Part shown: in pieces, positions 23,359-31,432 of the stretch | Numbering within the stretch: position 1 is the stretch's first letter | How the letters are laid out: each line of letters begins with the position of its first letter | Assembly (NCBI GenBank): GCA_045226255.1 | Contig: JBGVCG010000016.1 | Coordinates: forward strand, 1 to 64,000 | From: UBA1181 sp045226255 | GTDB lineage: Bacteria > Bacteroidota > Bacteroidia > Bacteroidales > Paludibacteraceae | Direction of reading: 5' to 3' | Length of the DNA stretch: 64,000 nucleotides | Made by a program: the position numbers and the translations under genes | Notes under the pieces: generated by a model | The model's input: the letters and a program-made list of their open reading frames with translations, nothing else | Database searches by the model: none | What the model was told of the DNA's origin: nothing

Positions 23359-24302
23359 TGAGACCAATTTTCTTCGCATTCCTTTCGTTCCTCCCTTTTG
23401 TCGGTATGCTGACTTCTTGCGAGGAGGATATCGTGATTGATGCCGAGACGGGAGACCCTAAAATCGGCATATATGGTTGCATTACGACGGACAAAAAGCA
23501 TCATCGCATCACCATCAGCCGAACGATGGATTTTTATTCGGATGCTGATATTGAAATGATATCAGGAGCCCAGGTGTTCATCGTCGACCAGACGGATGCC
23601 GACACCTTCTATCTGACAGAAAGTGACGCTGGCATATATGAGACAGACTCCGTGGCGGGTAAAATGAATCATTCGTACCGGTTGAATGTCACCGTGCCCG
23701 ATCATGGGGAGGTGTTGCATTTCTATGCGGAGAGTCCGATTGACACGTGTCCTGGCAAAATTGATTCTGTACAGGTGTTGAAATATACGATGTTTGATGT
23801 GGTGAGTAACGACATTTACAAAATTTGTCCGTATTTCCAAACCACTAAGAAGGATATCTATTATATGTTCGACATGAGCCTTAATGACACGCCCATCACG
23901 GATACATTGTCACGGAAGGCGTTGCTGCATTTGGGTGCTATGAGCGGATTGTACTACAATGGGGTGGAAATGTCGCTCATATACAAGGAACTGAATGTCT
24001 ATCCGCATGGTATCTTTTATTTGGACCAGACATTGAATAAAGAGAAGATACATAAAGGTGATATGATTCATATCACGCTATATGGCATACCGAAGGGGTA
24101 TTCGGGCTATCTTAATGATATCTCTAATAGTATTGGAAGCAATCCCCTGATGGGAAGCCCGACAAACGTCAGAACTAATATCAAGGGAAAAGAAAAAGAG
24201 GCAGTCGGTTATTTCTACGCTGCCTCTTGTATCCATTTTCAACAGAAAGTTAAAAAACTTCCTGTTGAACAGACTGATGTTCAGGACGAAGCAAATCGTT
24301 GA
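23358..24302 (+). CDS. DUF4249 lipoprotein
   Basis: The start shares the A of TGA with the TonB receptor (TGATG), so translation is coupled. The 314-residue protein has a lipoprotein signal (MLTSC, Cys21) and the DUF4249 order: a beta-sandwich opening IGIYGCITTDKKHHRITISR, AQVFIVDQ, ESDAGIYETDS and a C-terminal GYFYAAS. DUF4249 proteins are surface lipoproteins that probably cap a TonB receptor. Its last 53 bases overlap the end of the DUF4301 gene on the opposite strand. Confidence 0.88.
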   Translation: MRPIFFAFLSFLPFVGMLTSCEEDIVIDAETGDPKIGIYGCITTDKKHHRITISRTMDFYSDADIEMISGAQVFIVDQTDADTFYLTESDAGIYETDSVAGKMNHSYRLNVTVPDHGEVLHFYAESPIDTCPGKIDSVQVLKYTMFDVVSNDIYKICPYFQTTKKDIYYMFDMSLNDTPITDTLSRKALLHLGAMSGLYYNGVEMSLIYKELNVYPHGIFYLDQTLNKEKIHKGDMIHITLYGIPKGYSGYLNDISNSIGSNPLMGSPTNVRTNIKGKEKEAVGYFYAASCIHFQQKVKKLPVEQTDVQDEANR

Positions 24303-25803
24303 TGACCTTGACAGGGCAGAAAGTCTCTGTCGGTACCTCCACGAAGATTGTGTTCCAGTTCGACATGGCTCCATTCCATAAGCCAGGAAGTTCTAGCGCT
24401 TTCAGCTCCTTGCCGTTTTTGGATTTCAGTGAGATGAAGCCCGTATTAGGATCCACGTATTGGGTGAGGTCATATTTCTCTCCTTTGTAATTCTTCACGC
24501 CGCAGACGATGTCCACAGGATTGAAATGGGTCGCATTATGCAGGATAGCCATTTGTTCTTCGTTGCTCTCGTCGAATTGGGAACTCTCCAATATTTGTGC
24601 GGAGATGGTTCCGTTCGGATTCTGGCACATGTAAGGTCCGCCGCCAGGTTCTCCTAAGTTCTTTACCATGCCACATACACGTAATGGTCTGTCGAGAACC
24701 ATTTTCAGGTATGCTATTTTGTCCGCTTTCGTCTCCAATGGGTTGAATTTATTGGTGACACATAGCTTCTTTTGGCAAAAATCCAGCATTTTTTGTATGG
24801 TATCGTCGGATAGAGACGAGCCAGAATCCAGTACAGCGTGGTATTCGAATATTGTTTTCTGCAGTTTTACCAACATACCCGCCAGGACGAATTTGTTTTC
24901 GATGGTAGGTTGTTTGTATATGTCCGGAGAGACGTTGTCGATATTCTTTATGAAGATGACATCCGCATCGATTTCGTTCAGGTTTGTCAGCAATGCGCCA
25001 TGTCCGCCTGGCCGGAAGACCAGTTTGCCATCCTCGTCTCGTAGCGGGTTGTTGTCCATGTCGACCGCCACCGTGTCCGTCGCTTGGTTCTGGACCGAGA
25101 ATGACACGTTGAAATCAGCCCCGTATCGGTAGGAGAGATTGTCCTTCTTGCTTTCCCAAAGCGAGTTGAAATAAGGAATATGCTCCTCTGAGACTGTGAA
25201 GTGAAGATTCACCTCCCCCCTGCTGTTCTTTGCGTACATGGTGCTCTCCACCAAATGCTCCTCGAAAGGAGTTCGTGCGCCATCCGCGTAGTCATGGAAA
25301 AGCAACAGGCCCTTCGGAAGGAATCCGTAATTCAGTCCTTTCTTGCTCAATAGGTTATTCACAACATCCAAGTATCTTCCCCTCTCTCTCAGCGCCAGTG
25401 CGTCAATGCCCTCGTTGCGCCTACATTTCGAGTTCAGGGAACTGAGGAATGCGAAGTTCTCCAAGTTATCGAAGAAATTCTCCACGTTTTTGTCACTTAG
25501 TTCATTTTTCCCTTGGGCAAGAAAACTGTATAGACTCTTGAACATTCGGCTCGCCGCTCCCGAAGAGGGAACGAACTTGATGATCATTTTGTTCTGCGTC
25601 AGATAATCACGCCACACATCAATACATTCTTTTCGGTCAGATTCTTCCAAAACAGAGATTCCATCGGACATAATTGCAGCTCGCTCGACTCTAATAAACG
25701 GAAACCCGTTTCTGAATCGGGATAACTGTTCCTCAAACACCTCTTTGGAAATTCCCTTCTCATTCAAATAGTTTATATCCACATCCGTCAACATCATGCT
25801 CAA
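24250..25803 (-). CDS. DUF4301 protein
   Basis: The 517-residue protein matches DUF4301 along its length: FRNGFPFIRVERAAIMSDGI, KFVPSSGAASRMFKSLYSFL (a nucleotide-binding-like loop, about residue 80), PKGLLLFHDYADGARTPFEE, FRPGGHGALLTNLNEIDAD, IKNIDNVSPD and KNLGEPGGGPYMCQNPNGT. The GGHGAL and IKNIDN parts recall nucleotide-sugar transferases, so a sugar-nucleotide role is possible (inference). No function is established for it that I know of. It converges on and overlaps DUF4249 by 53 bases. Confidence 0.85.
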   Translation of the reverse strand: MSMMLTDVDINYLNEKGISKEVFEEQLSRFRNGFPFIRVERAAIMSDGISVLEESDRKECIDVWRDYLTQNKMIIKFVPSSGAASRMFKSLYSFLAQGKNELSDKNVENFFDNLENFAFLSSLNSKCRRNEGIDALALRERGRYLDVVNNLLSKKGLNYGFLPKGLLLFHDYADGARTPFEEHLVESTMYAKNSRGEVNLHFTVSEEHIPYFNSLWESKKDNLSYRYGADFNVSFSVQNQATDTVAVDMDNNPLRDEDGKLVFRPGGHGALLTNLNEIDADVIFIKNIDNVSPDIYKQPTIENKFVLAGMLVKLQKTIFEYHAVLDSGSSLSDDTIQKMLDFCQKKLCVTNKFNPLETKADKIAYLKMVLDRPLRVCGMVKNLGEPGGGPYMCQNPNGTISAQILESSQFDESNEEQMAILHNATHFNPVDIVCGVKNYKGEKYDLTQYVDPNTGFISLKSKNGKELKALELPGLWNGAMSNWNTIFVEVPTETFCPVKVINDLLRPEHQSVQQEVF

Positions 25804-25857
25804 TTAATTTTCTGCTAATGTAGCAAAAAAACATGTATGAATCAATAGCAAAATGGT

Positions 25858-25865
25858 TATTTTTG
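25858..25865 (+). promoter_or_regulatory. -7 box (TATTTTTG) of the radical SAM gene
   Basis: TAnnTTTG, 27 bases before the ATG at 25893. -33 not clear. Confidence 0.45.
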
Positions 25866-25892
25866 TAAAAATATGCAAGGATTTCATAAAGT

Positions 25893-26831
25893 ATGTCGTT
25901 GGATTGTAAAAGATACTCGGATTATTCCACTTATTTAGCGGGGATTTTCCCCTATAAAATGCAGAAGATTTCCGTCAATGGTGGGTTCTCGTGCCCCAAC
26001 CGAGACGGTCATATTTCCTTTGGGGGATGCACCTATTGCAACAACCGGACTTTCCATCCCGACTATTGCCAATCCACCAAAAGTATCACAGAGCAGATAG
26101 AGGAAGGCATAGCTTTCTTCTCCAGGAAGTACAAATCCATGCGCTACTTGGCGTATTTCCAATCGTATACCAATACGTATGGTGAGACGCAATGTCTCAT
26201 CGAGAAATACGAGGAGGCTCTCTCCCACCCGCTTGTGGACGGACTCATCCTTGGCACTCGGCCTGATTGCATGGCGGATGACCTGCTTGCCTATCTGTCG
26301 GAACTCTCTAAGCGGAAATATGTGATGGTCGAATATGGTGTGGAGTCTACGGATGACGACACGTTGCGTCTGATTAATAGAGGACATTCATTCTCGGATG
26401 CGCAGATGACGATTCGGCGGACCGCCTCCGCTGGTGTGCATACCTGCGCACACCTGATTCTTGGGTTGCCGAAGGAAAGCAGAGAGACTATGCTGGAACA
26501 TGCGCGTAGGATGGCGGAACTGCCCCTCGACACGATCAAGTTGCATCAACTGCAACTGATTAAGGGGACGGTGATGGCTCGGCAATATGAAGAGTCCCCT
26601 GAATGGTTCCACCTTTTTTCGGCGGACGAGTATATCGATCTTGTCATCGATTTTATTGAATTACTGCCTCGCACTATCGTGGTGGAGAGGTTCGTCTCCC
26701 AATCTCCGAAAGATCTACTGATTGCGCCAGATTGGGGGTTGAAGAATTATGAGTTCACCGCTAAATTGGAGAAACGATTGGTGGAAAGAGATACCTTCCA
26801 GGGACGTGCTTTCAGCTCCTTAACTTGTTAA
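25893..26831 (+). CDS. TIGR01212-family (YhcC-like) radical SAM protein
   Basis: The 312-residue protein has YKMQKISVNGGFSCPNRDG and GGCTYCNN, giving the C-x9-C-x2-C cluster of this family rather than the usual Cx3Cx2C. It then has YFQSYTNTYG, GLILGTRPDC, VEYGVESTDDDTL (with the SAM-binding glycine segment) and HLILGLPKESRETM. Members bind [4Fe-4S] and use S-adenosylmethionine radical chemistry; the substrate is not established. It stands alone with its own promoter. Confidence 0.9.
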   Translation: MSLDCKRYSDYSTYLAGIFPYKMQKISVNGGFSCPNRDGHISFGGCTYCNNRTFHPDYCQSTKSITEQIEEGIAFFSRKYKSMRYLAYFQSYTNTYGETQCLIEKYEEALSHPLVDGLILGTRPDCMADDLLAYLSELSKRKYVMVEYGVESTDDDTLRLINRGHSFSDAQMTIRRTASAGVHTCAHLILGLPKESRETMLEHARRMAELPLDTIKLHQLQLIKGTVMARQYEESPEWFHLFSADEYIDLVIDFIELLPRTIVVERFVSQSPKDLLIAPDWGLKNYEFTAKLEKRLVERDTFQGRAFSSLTC

Positions 26832-26968
26832 TGGTCATTCATGTGAAGTGCTAAAAGTGAATTTCAGATCATGGGGTTCTCATGCATGTCACTCTTGTGG
26901 TGAGAAAAAATCCGTGATCGTCTACCGACTTTTTCTTCCGTGGCGCATAGATTTAACGGGAAAATATG

Positions 26969-26976
26969 TAAATTTG
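26969..26976 (+). promoter_or_regulatory. -7 box (TAAATTTG) of guaB
   Basis: TAnnTTTG, 45 bases before the ATG at 27022. Confidence 0.5.
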
Positions 26977-27021
26977 CAAAATTTTTCATTGGAAGAAAAG
27001 TAACAAAAAAGATATCATAGT

Positions 27022-28515
27022 ATGGCCAAGATTCTAAATGACGTTTCAAGAACATTCGGCGAGTTTCTTCTCATCCCCGGATTGACGACAAAAGAGTGTA
27101 TCCCGAGCAACGTATCGCTCAAAACGCCGCTTGTGAAGTTCAAGAAAGGCGAGAAATCAGCGATTAACCTGAACATTCCGTTCGTTTCAGCCATCATGCA
27201 GGCAGTCTCCGATTCGGGTCTTGCCATCGAGTTGGCGAGAAATGGTGGTTTGTCCTTCATATTCGGTTCTCAACCGATTGAATCTCAGGCCGAAATGGTC
27301 AGAAAAGTGAAGAACTTCAAGGCTGGATTCGTGGTTAGCGACACGAACGTTAAGCCGGACACTTCCTTGGCGGATGCGATCAGCCTGATCGGACTGACAG
27401 GTCACTCCACCATCGGTGTCACTTCCGACGGAACACCGAACGGCAAGTTGGAGGGTCTTTTGACAAGCCGTGACTACCGCGCGGACAAGGAGGATCTTAC
27501 CGCTCCTGTGAAGAATTTCATGACTCCATTCGAGAAATTGACTGTCGGAAAATTGGGCATCACCCTTTCTGAGGCCAATCAGATCATCTGGGAGCATAAA
27601 TTGAATACCTTGCCTATCGTTGATAACAAAGGCAACCTGCAATATTTCGTATTCAGAAAAGACTACAACAGCCATCACGAGAATCCTAACGAGTTATCTG
27701 ACAGCGACAAGAAGTTGCTCGTCGGCGCAGGTATCAACTCACGTGACTACGAGAAGCGTGTTCCTGCGTTGGTTGAGGCTGGCGTGGATGTGCTCTGTAT
27801 CGACTCTTCGGATGGTTTCTCCGAGTGGCAAAAAGAGACATTGGGCTGGATTAAGTCTAAATACGGCGACAAAGTGAAGGTGGGTGCCGGCAACGTAGTG
27901 GACGCTGAAGGTTTCAACTACCTCGTTGAGGCTGGTGCGGACTTTATCAAGGTGGGTATCGGTGGCGGTTCCATCTGTATCACCCGCGAGCAAAAAGGTA
28001 TCGGTAGAGGTCAGGCGACAGCTCTGATGGATGTGGCTAAGGCGAGGGCCGAATATTTCGAGAAGACTGGCATCTACGTGCCAATCTGCAGCGACGGCGG
28101 ACTTGTCCATGACTACCACATGGTGTTGGCTTTGGCCATGGGTGCGGACTTCCTCATGATGGGACGTTATTTCGCTCGTTTCGACGAGTCTCCTACTAAG
28201 AAGTTGACCATCGGAAATAGAATCGTGAAGGAGTATTGGGGCGAGGGTTCCAACCGTGCGAAGAACTGGCAACGCTATGACATGGGCGGAAGCGCAGCCT
28301 TGAAGTTCGAGGAGGGCGTCGATAGCTACGTTCCTTACGCAGGTAAGATGAAGGATAACCTGAACCAGACATTGGGCAAGATCATCTCCACGATGTGCAG
28401 CTGCGGATCCATCACGATCCCTGAGTTGCAGCAGAAAGCGAAGATCACCATGGTATCCTCCACTTCCATCATCGAGGGCGGTGCTCACGATGTCATCTTG
28501 AAGGAGCAGGGCTAA
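27022..28515 (+). CDS. guaB: IMP dehydrogenase (divergent, Tritrichomonas-like)
   Basis: The 497-residue enzyme oxidises IMP to XMP with NAD, the committing step to GMP. The catalytic cysteine is in GIGGGSICITREQKGIGRGQ (about residue 317), and the monovalent-cation loop is around it. Two CBS domains lie at about 100-220 (TSDGTPNGKLEGLLTSRDYR, TLPIVDNKGNLQYFVF). SDGGLVHDYHMVLALAMGAD, RYFARFDESPTKK and WGEGSNRAKNWQRYD (the flap) complete it. From memory, the wording is much closer to the Tritrichomonas foetus enzyme than to E. coli GuaB. It is followed by a strong terminator at 28537-28568. Confidence 0.95.
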   Translation: MAKILNDVSRTFGEFLLIPGLTTKECIPSNVSLKTPLVKFKKGEKSAINLNIPFVSAIMQAVSDSGLAIELARNGGLSFIFGSQPIESQAEMVRKVKNFKAGFVVSDTNVKPDTSLADAISLIGLTGHSTIGVTSDGTPNGKLEGLLTSRDYRADKEDLTAPVKNFMTPFEKLTVGKLGITLSEANQIIWEHKLNTLPIVDNKGNLQYFVFRKDYNSHHENPNELSDSDKKLLVGAGINSRDYEKRVPALVEAGVDVLCIDSSDGFSEWQKETLGWIKSKYGDKVKVGAGNVVDAEGFNYLVEAGADFIKVGIGGGSICITREQKGIGRGQATALMDVAKARAEYFEKTGIYVPICSDGGLVHDYHMVLALAMGADFLMMGRYFARFDESPTKKLTIGNRIVKEYWGEGSNRAKNWQRYDMGGSAALKFEEGVDSYVPYAGKMKDNLNQTLGKIISTMCSCGSITIPELQQKAKITMVSSTSIIEGGAHDVILKEQG

Positions 28516-28536
28516 TCCCTAAATCAATAAAAATGC

Positions 28537-28568
28537 AAAGGCGTAACTCATTGAGCTACGCCTTTTTT
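28537..28568 (+). terminator. Terminator of guaB
   Basis: AAAGGCGTA pairs with TACGCCTTT, inner CTC with GAG, and a six-T run follows. It also can end the minus-strand YhcH gene at 28601. Confidence 0.85.
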
Positions 28569-28600
28569 GTTGGATTCCCTGTTATTATAAAACCAACGGT

Positions 28601-29041
28601 TTAGACTCTCACTTTGACCACAATCTTTTTCGTGATTCCCTCGCCTATGATTGGCATATGACCATCCTGCGGGAAGAATATGGCGAAGTCCCCCACCCTC
28701 AAATCGATGCGGGTAGACAAGGGCGCGTCATAAAAGGCGATGTCCTTCTCCTTGTGGACCTCCACCGGTGCACCTAAGGCGATTCGTTTCGCATAGACGA
28801 TCGTCTCGCCAGCCGTGATAGGAATCTGTATGTCGATGAAATCGTCGTGCGTCTCATAACGAGCCCCTTCTAAAGGGCGCATTGGCACTTCGTCCACGTT
28901 GATGTAGATATCATCGTCGACCACAATCCGTCCCGGCTTCAGCTTCGTGAAATCGAGCTGACGGATAAAATCGAACGCCAGCTCAAAGCGAGGATGAAGG
29001 GAGACGTACGACAAAAGATTGTCCAAAGAGTCTACCACCAT
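28601..29041 (-). CDS. YhcH/YjgK/YiaL-family cupin-like protein
   Basis: The 146-residue protein has the DUF386 pattern: MVVDSLDNLLSYVSLHPRFE, YETHDDFIDIQIPITAGE (histidine and acidic metal ligands), DIAFYDAPLSTRIDLRVGDF and FFPQDGHMPIIGEG. The fold is a metal-binding cupin-like barrel. Members are linked to sugar or sialic-acid metabolism, but the reaction is not certain. It starts 6 bases after the rubrerythrin stop, so the two share a transcript. Confidence 0.88.
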   Translation of the reverse strand: MVVDSLDNLLSYVSLHPRFELAFDFIRQLDFTKLKPGRIVVDDDIYINVDEVPMRPLEGARYETHDDFIDIQIPITAGETIVYAKRIALGAPVEVHKEKDIAFYDAPLSTRIDLRVGDFAIFFPQDGHMPIIGEGITKKIVVKVRV

Positions 29042-29047
29042 AGTCTT

Positions 29048-29599
29048 TTATTTTTTGAAATAACGGTTGTACAATCCCTCGAATCCCTTTCCGTGGCGGG
29101 CTTCATCCTTAGCCATCTCATGCACGGTGTCGTGGATAGCGTCCAGATTCAATTCCTTCGCACGTTTAGCGATCCTCATCTTATCCTCGCAAGCGCCCGC
29201 TTCAGCGTTCTTACGCTTCTCGAGGTTCGTTTTAGTGTCCCAAACGATATCGCCCAACAATTCCGCGAATTTGGCGGCGTGTTCAGCCTCCTCCCATGCG
29301 TAGCGTTTGAAAGCCTCCGCGATCTCAGGATAGCCTTCCCTGTCCGCTTGGCGACTCATCGCAAGGTACATACCTACCTCGGAGCACTCTCCGGTGAAGT
29401 GAGCGTTCAAATCCTTGATCATCTCGTCGTCGCAGCCTTTAGCCACACCGATCACATGCTCGGTGACGAATGAAAGGGCCTCGTCAGACTCCTCCAACTT
29501 CTTGAACTTAGAGGCTGGCACCTTGCATTGAGGACACTTCTCTGGAGCTGAATCACCTTCGTGGACATAGCCACACACTGTACAAATAAACTTAGCCAT
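29048..29599 (-). CDS. Reverse-type rubrerythrin (rubredoxin N-terminal)
   Basis: The 183-residue protein begins with a rubredoxin-like iron site, MAKFICTVCGYVHEGDSAPE and CPQC (cysteines 6, 9, 22, 25). A ferritin-like four-helix domain follows, with the di-iron ligands in LNAHFTGECSEVGMYL, YAWEEAEHAAKFAELLG, DTVHEMAKDEARHGKGFE. This order, rubredoxin first, is that of reverse rubrerythrins, which reduce hydrogen peroxide using NADH-linked electrons in anaerobes. It is upstream of yhcH-like, and a perfect dyad at 29659-29671 may be its operator. Confidence 0.93.
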   Translation of the reverse strand: MAKFICTVCGYVHEGDSAPEKCPQCKVPASKFKKLEESDEALSFVTEHVIGVAKGCDDEMIKDLNAHFTGECSEVGMYLAMSRQADREGYPEIAEAFKRYAWEEAEHAAKFAELLGDIVWDTKTNLEKRKNAEAGACEDKMRIAKRAKELNLDAIHDTVHEMAKDEARHGKGFEGLYNRYFKK

Positions 29600-29658
29600 A
29601 AAACTGTTTTTAAATTAAATATAAATATATGATTCTGATAATCTTTCGTTGTCAAATG

Positions 29659-29671
29659 GTCCTGTCAGGAC
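29659..29671. promoter_or_regulatory. Perfect dyad GTCCTG-T-CAGGAC, possible operator
   Basis: A 13-base palindrome with a single central base lies 60 bases before the rubrerythrin start and 135 before the SDR start. It lacks a T run. A peroxide or metal regulator is a plausible ligand, but the sequence is not a clear PerR or OxyR box. Confidence 0.5.
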
Positions 29672-29755
29672 AATAGTCACTCGTTCATTTCAAAGCCATA
29701 ACAACGTAAAGTTACAATTTTTATGGCACAGAACAAATTACTGATGTAAAATATT

Positions 29756-29763
29756 TATCTTTG
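29756..29763 (+). promoter_or_regulatory. -7 box (TATCTTTG) of the SDR gene
   Basis: TAnnTTTG, 42 bases before the ATG at 29806. Confidence 0.5.
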
Positions 29764-29805
29764 CATCGAATGGAAGTATAATGTTTCAAATAACACTAGA
29801 ATTTT

Positions 29806-30531
29806 ATGAAAACAGATGTGAGAGGAAGATGGGCACTGATCACAGGTGCTAACCGAGGTATCGGTTACAGAGTGACAAAATTCATGGCATCGCAAGGTTG
29901 CAACCTGATCCTGCATAGCCGTAGCTTGGACCACACGAAGGCCGTCTTGGAGGAGGTGAAGGCAATGGGTGTTGAGGCTTATTGTGTCGCCGCCGAATTG
30001 TCTAATCCGAAGGAGGTGGAGGCAATGATTCAGGAAATCAAAGGGAAAGGCACGCAGGTGGATTTGCTGTTCAACAATGCGGCAGTTCAGATCGCCTACA
30101 GGACGCAATATTTCGAGACGCCAGTGGATGACTATTCCACCAGTTTCTACATCAATACAATCGCTCCTATGATGCTGTGCTACGCTTTCGTGCCAGACAT
30201 GATCAAGCGTGGATTCGGACGTGTGATCAACACTACAAGCGGTATCAAGAACGAGCCGGAGCAGGCGGGCTACTCCGCAAGTAAGGCCGCGTTGGACAAG
30301 GTGACCACCGATTTGGCCGGAACAGTGGACGGAACGGACGTCATCATTAGCTTGGCGGATCCAGGTTGGTGCAGGACAGACCTTGGAGGACCTAAGGCAC
30401 CGAACGACCCAGACTCCACCATCCCAGGCATGGTGCTGGGCGCTTTCGTGAACGATAAGAAGAGCGGTAGACTTTTCTCCGCACAAGACTATGCTGGACT
30501 CACGTTGGACGAGGCGTTGAAGCGGGTATAA
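29806..30531 (+). CDS. Short-chain dehydrogenase/reductase
   Basis: The 241-residue protein has the classical SDR order: TGANRGIG for the cofactor (residues 14-21), LFNNAA (about 88), INTTSGI with the catalytic serine (about 142), and YSASKAALDKV with Tyr and Lys (about 157-167). The arginine next to the glycine motif favours NADP(H). The substrate cannot be read from the sequence; hydroxysteroid, sugar or acyl substrates are all possible. It is a lone gene with a promoter and terminator. Confidence 0.9.
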   Translation: MKTDVRGRWALITGANRGIGYRVTKFMASQGCNLILHSRSLDHTKAVLEEVKAMGVEAYCVAAELSNPKEVEAMIQEIKGKGTQVDLLFNNAAVQIAYRTQYFETPVDDYSTSFYINTIAPMMLCYAFVPDMIKRGFGRVINTTSGIKNEPEQAGYSASKAALDKVTTDLAGTVDGTDVIISLADPGWCRTDLGGPKAPNDPDSTIPGMVLGAFVNDKKSGRLFSAQDYAGLTLDEALKRV

Positions 30532-30564
30532 ACCACGAATATAGCACATTAAACATAAAGCAAG

Positions 30565-30592
30565 AAAGGCAGCCGATAAGGCTGCCTTTTCG
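30565..30592. terminator. Bidirectional terminator between SDR and beta-barrel genes
   Basis: AAAGGCAGCC pairs with GGCTGCCTTT around GATAA; T run on the plus strand, and A/T on the other. Confidence 0.8.
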
Positions 30593-30630
30593 TTTATATG
30601 CGTTTTTGTGATAGTTCAGTATGCGAGGTA

Positions 30631-31410
30631 TCAGTCTTCTGAGGTTATGCGTCCGGTTTTTTCCGTGAACCTCAAGACTGGCACCATTACGGACCCCATC
30701 AATCCCAACATTTGGTTGTTGGAGCGTTGGAACAAGTCCGCCTTTTTGTTGTCGTACAAATCACCGAATCCGAACGAATAGCGGCACTCGATCAATACGT
30801 GAACCATTTTGCCGATTCTCATGTCGAAACCACCTCCGCCTGTCAATCCGTAGTCGATATTATTGTATTTCTCCTCAAATCGGTCGTCTCCTTCCTGAAA
30901 AGCGGTACGTCTTTCGTCGTTCTCCGAGATGTTCCATTTGACGTCTCCGTATTTGGTCATGACACGGATTTCAGGACCCATATTCACGAAGAAGCGTAAC
31001 CTTCTTTTCCCGAAATAGATATGCGCCAAAGCTGGGATGTCCAAGTATTCCAGTCTTCTGCCCAAATTCACATCCTGCATATTGATACCATTCACCATGG
31101 AGACACCGGAGTTCTCATGGAATTTCTCCGTCCAGCCAGCTTGTACATAATTCAACTCCAATTGGATTCCGAAATGTTTTTGGTGGATGAATTTGGCGGC
31201 AAATCCGAGTCGCATGCCTTGCCGTAGCGATTGGTTACCCAATTCGAACAGCCGATCATTCATGTTATGAAGGAAACTGACCTTGGTGAGGTTTGCTCCT
31301 GCATTGACACCCAAGGACAATTCCTGGATGAAATCCCGCCTCAATTGTTGTCCGTAAGACCAAGAGAGGGAGGCTAGGGAAAGAATGGCCGCTAAAAATA
31401 TCCTGCGCAT
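30631..31410 (-). CDS. PorT-type outer-membrane beta-barrel protein
   Basis: From MRRIFLAAILSLASLSWSYG at 31410 the precursor has 259 residues. After the signal peptide it alternates short beta strands (LSLGVNAGANLTKVSFL, RLGFAAKFIHQKHFGIQLEL, RLEYLDIPALAHIYF, FFVNMGPEIRVMT, GLTGGGGFDMRIGKMVHVLI), the pattern of small 8-strand PorT-type barrels. The last residues (TGRITSED) lie past the barrel. The role may be structural or in secretion; the name only reflects fold. The gene follows the LysM gene by 22 bases. A start at 31428 is also possible. Confidence 0.75.
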   Translation of the reverse strand: MRRIFLAAILSLASLSWSYGQQLRRDFIQELSLGVNAGANLTKVSFLHNMNDRLFELGNQSLRQGMRLGFAAKFIHQKHFGIQLELNYVQAGWTEKFHENSGVSMVNGINMQDVNLGRRLEYLDIPALAHIYFGKRRLRFFVNMGPEIRVMTKYGDVKWNISENDERRTAFQEGDDRFEEKYNNIDYGLTGGGGFDMRIGKMVHVLIECRYSFGFGDLYDNKKADLFQRSNNQMLGLMGSVMVPVLRFTEKTGRITSED

Positions 31411-31432
31411 AAGATTTGTCCGCAACATCAAA

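Noticed and set aside
29755..30549. Minus-strand 264-codon frame opposite the SDR gene
   Set aside because: His/Arg/Cys-rich shadow composition; the plus-strand protein has all SDR motifs.
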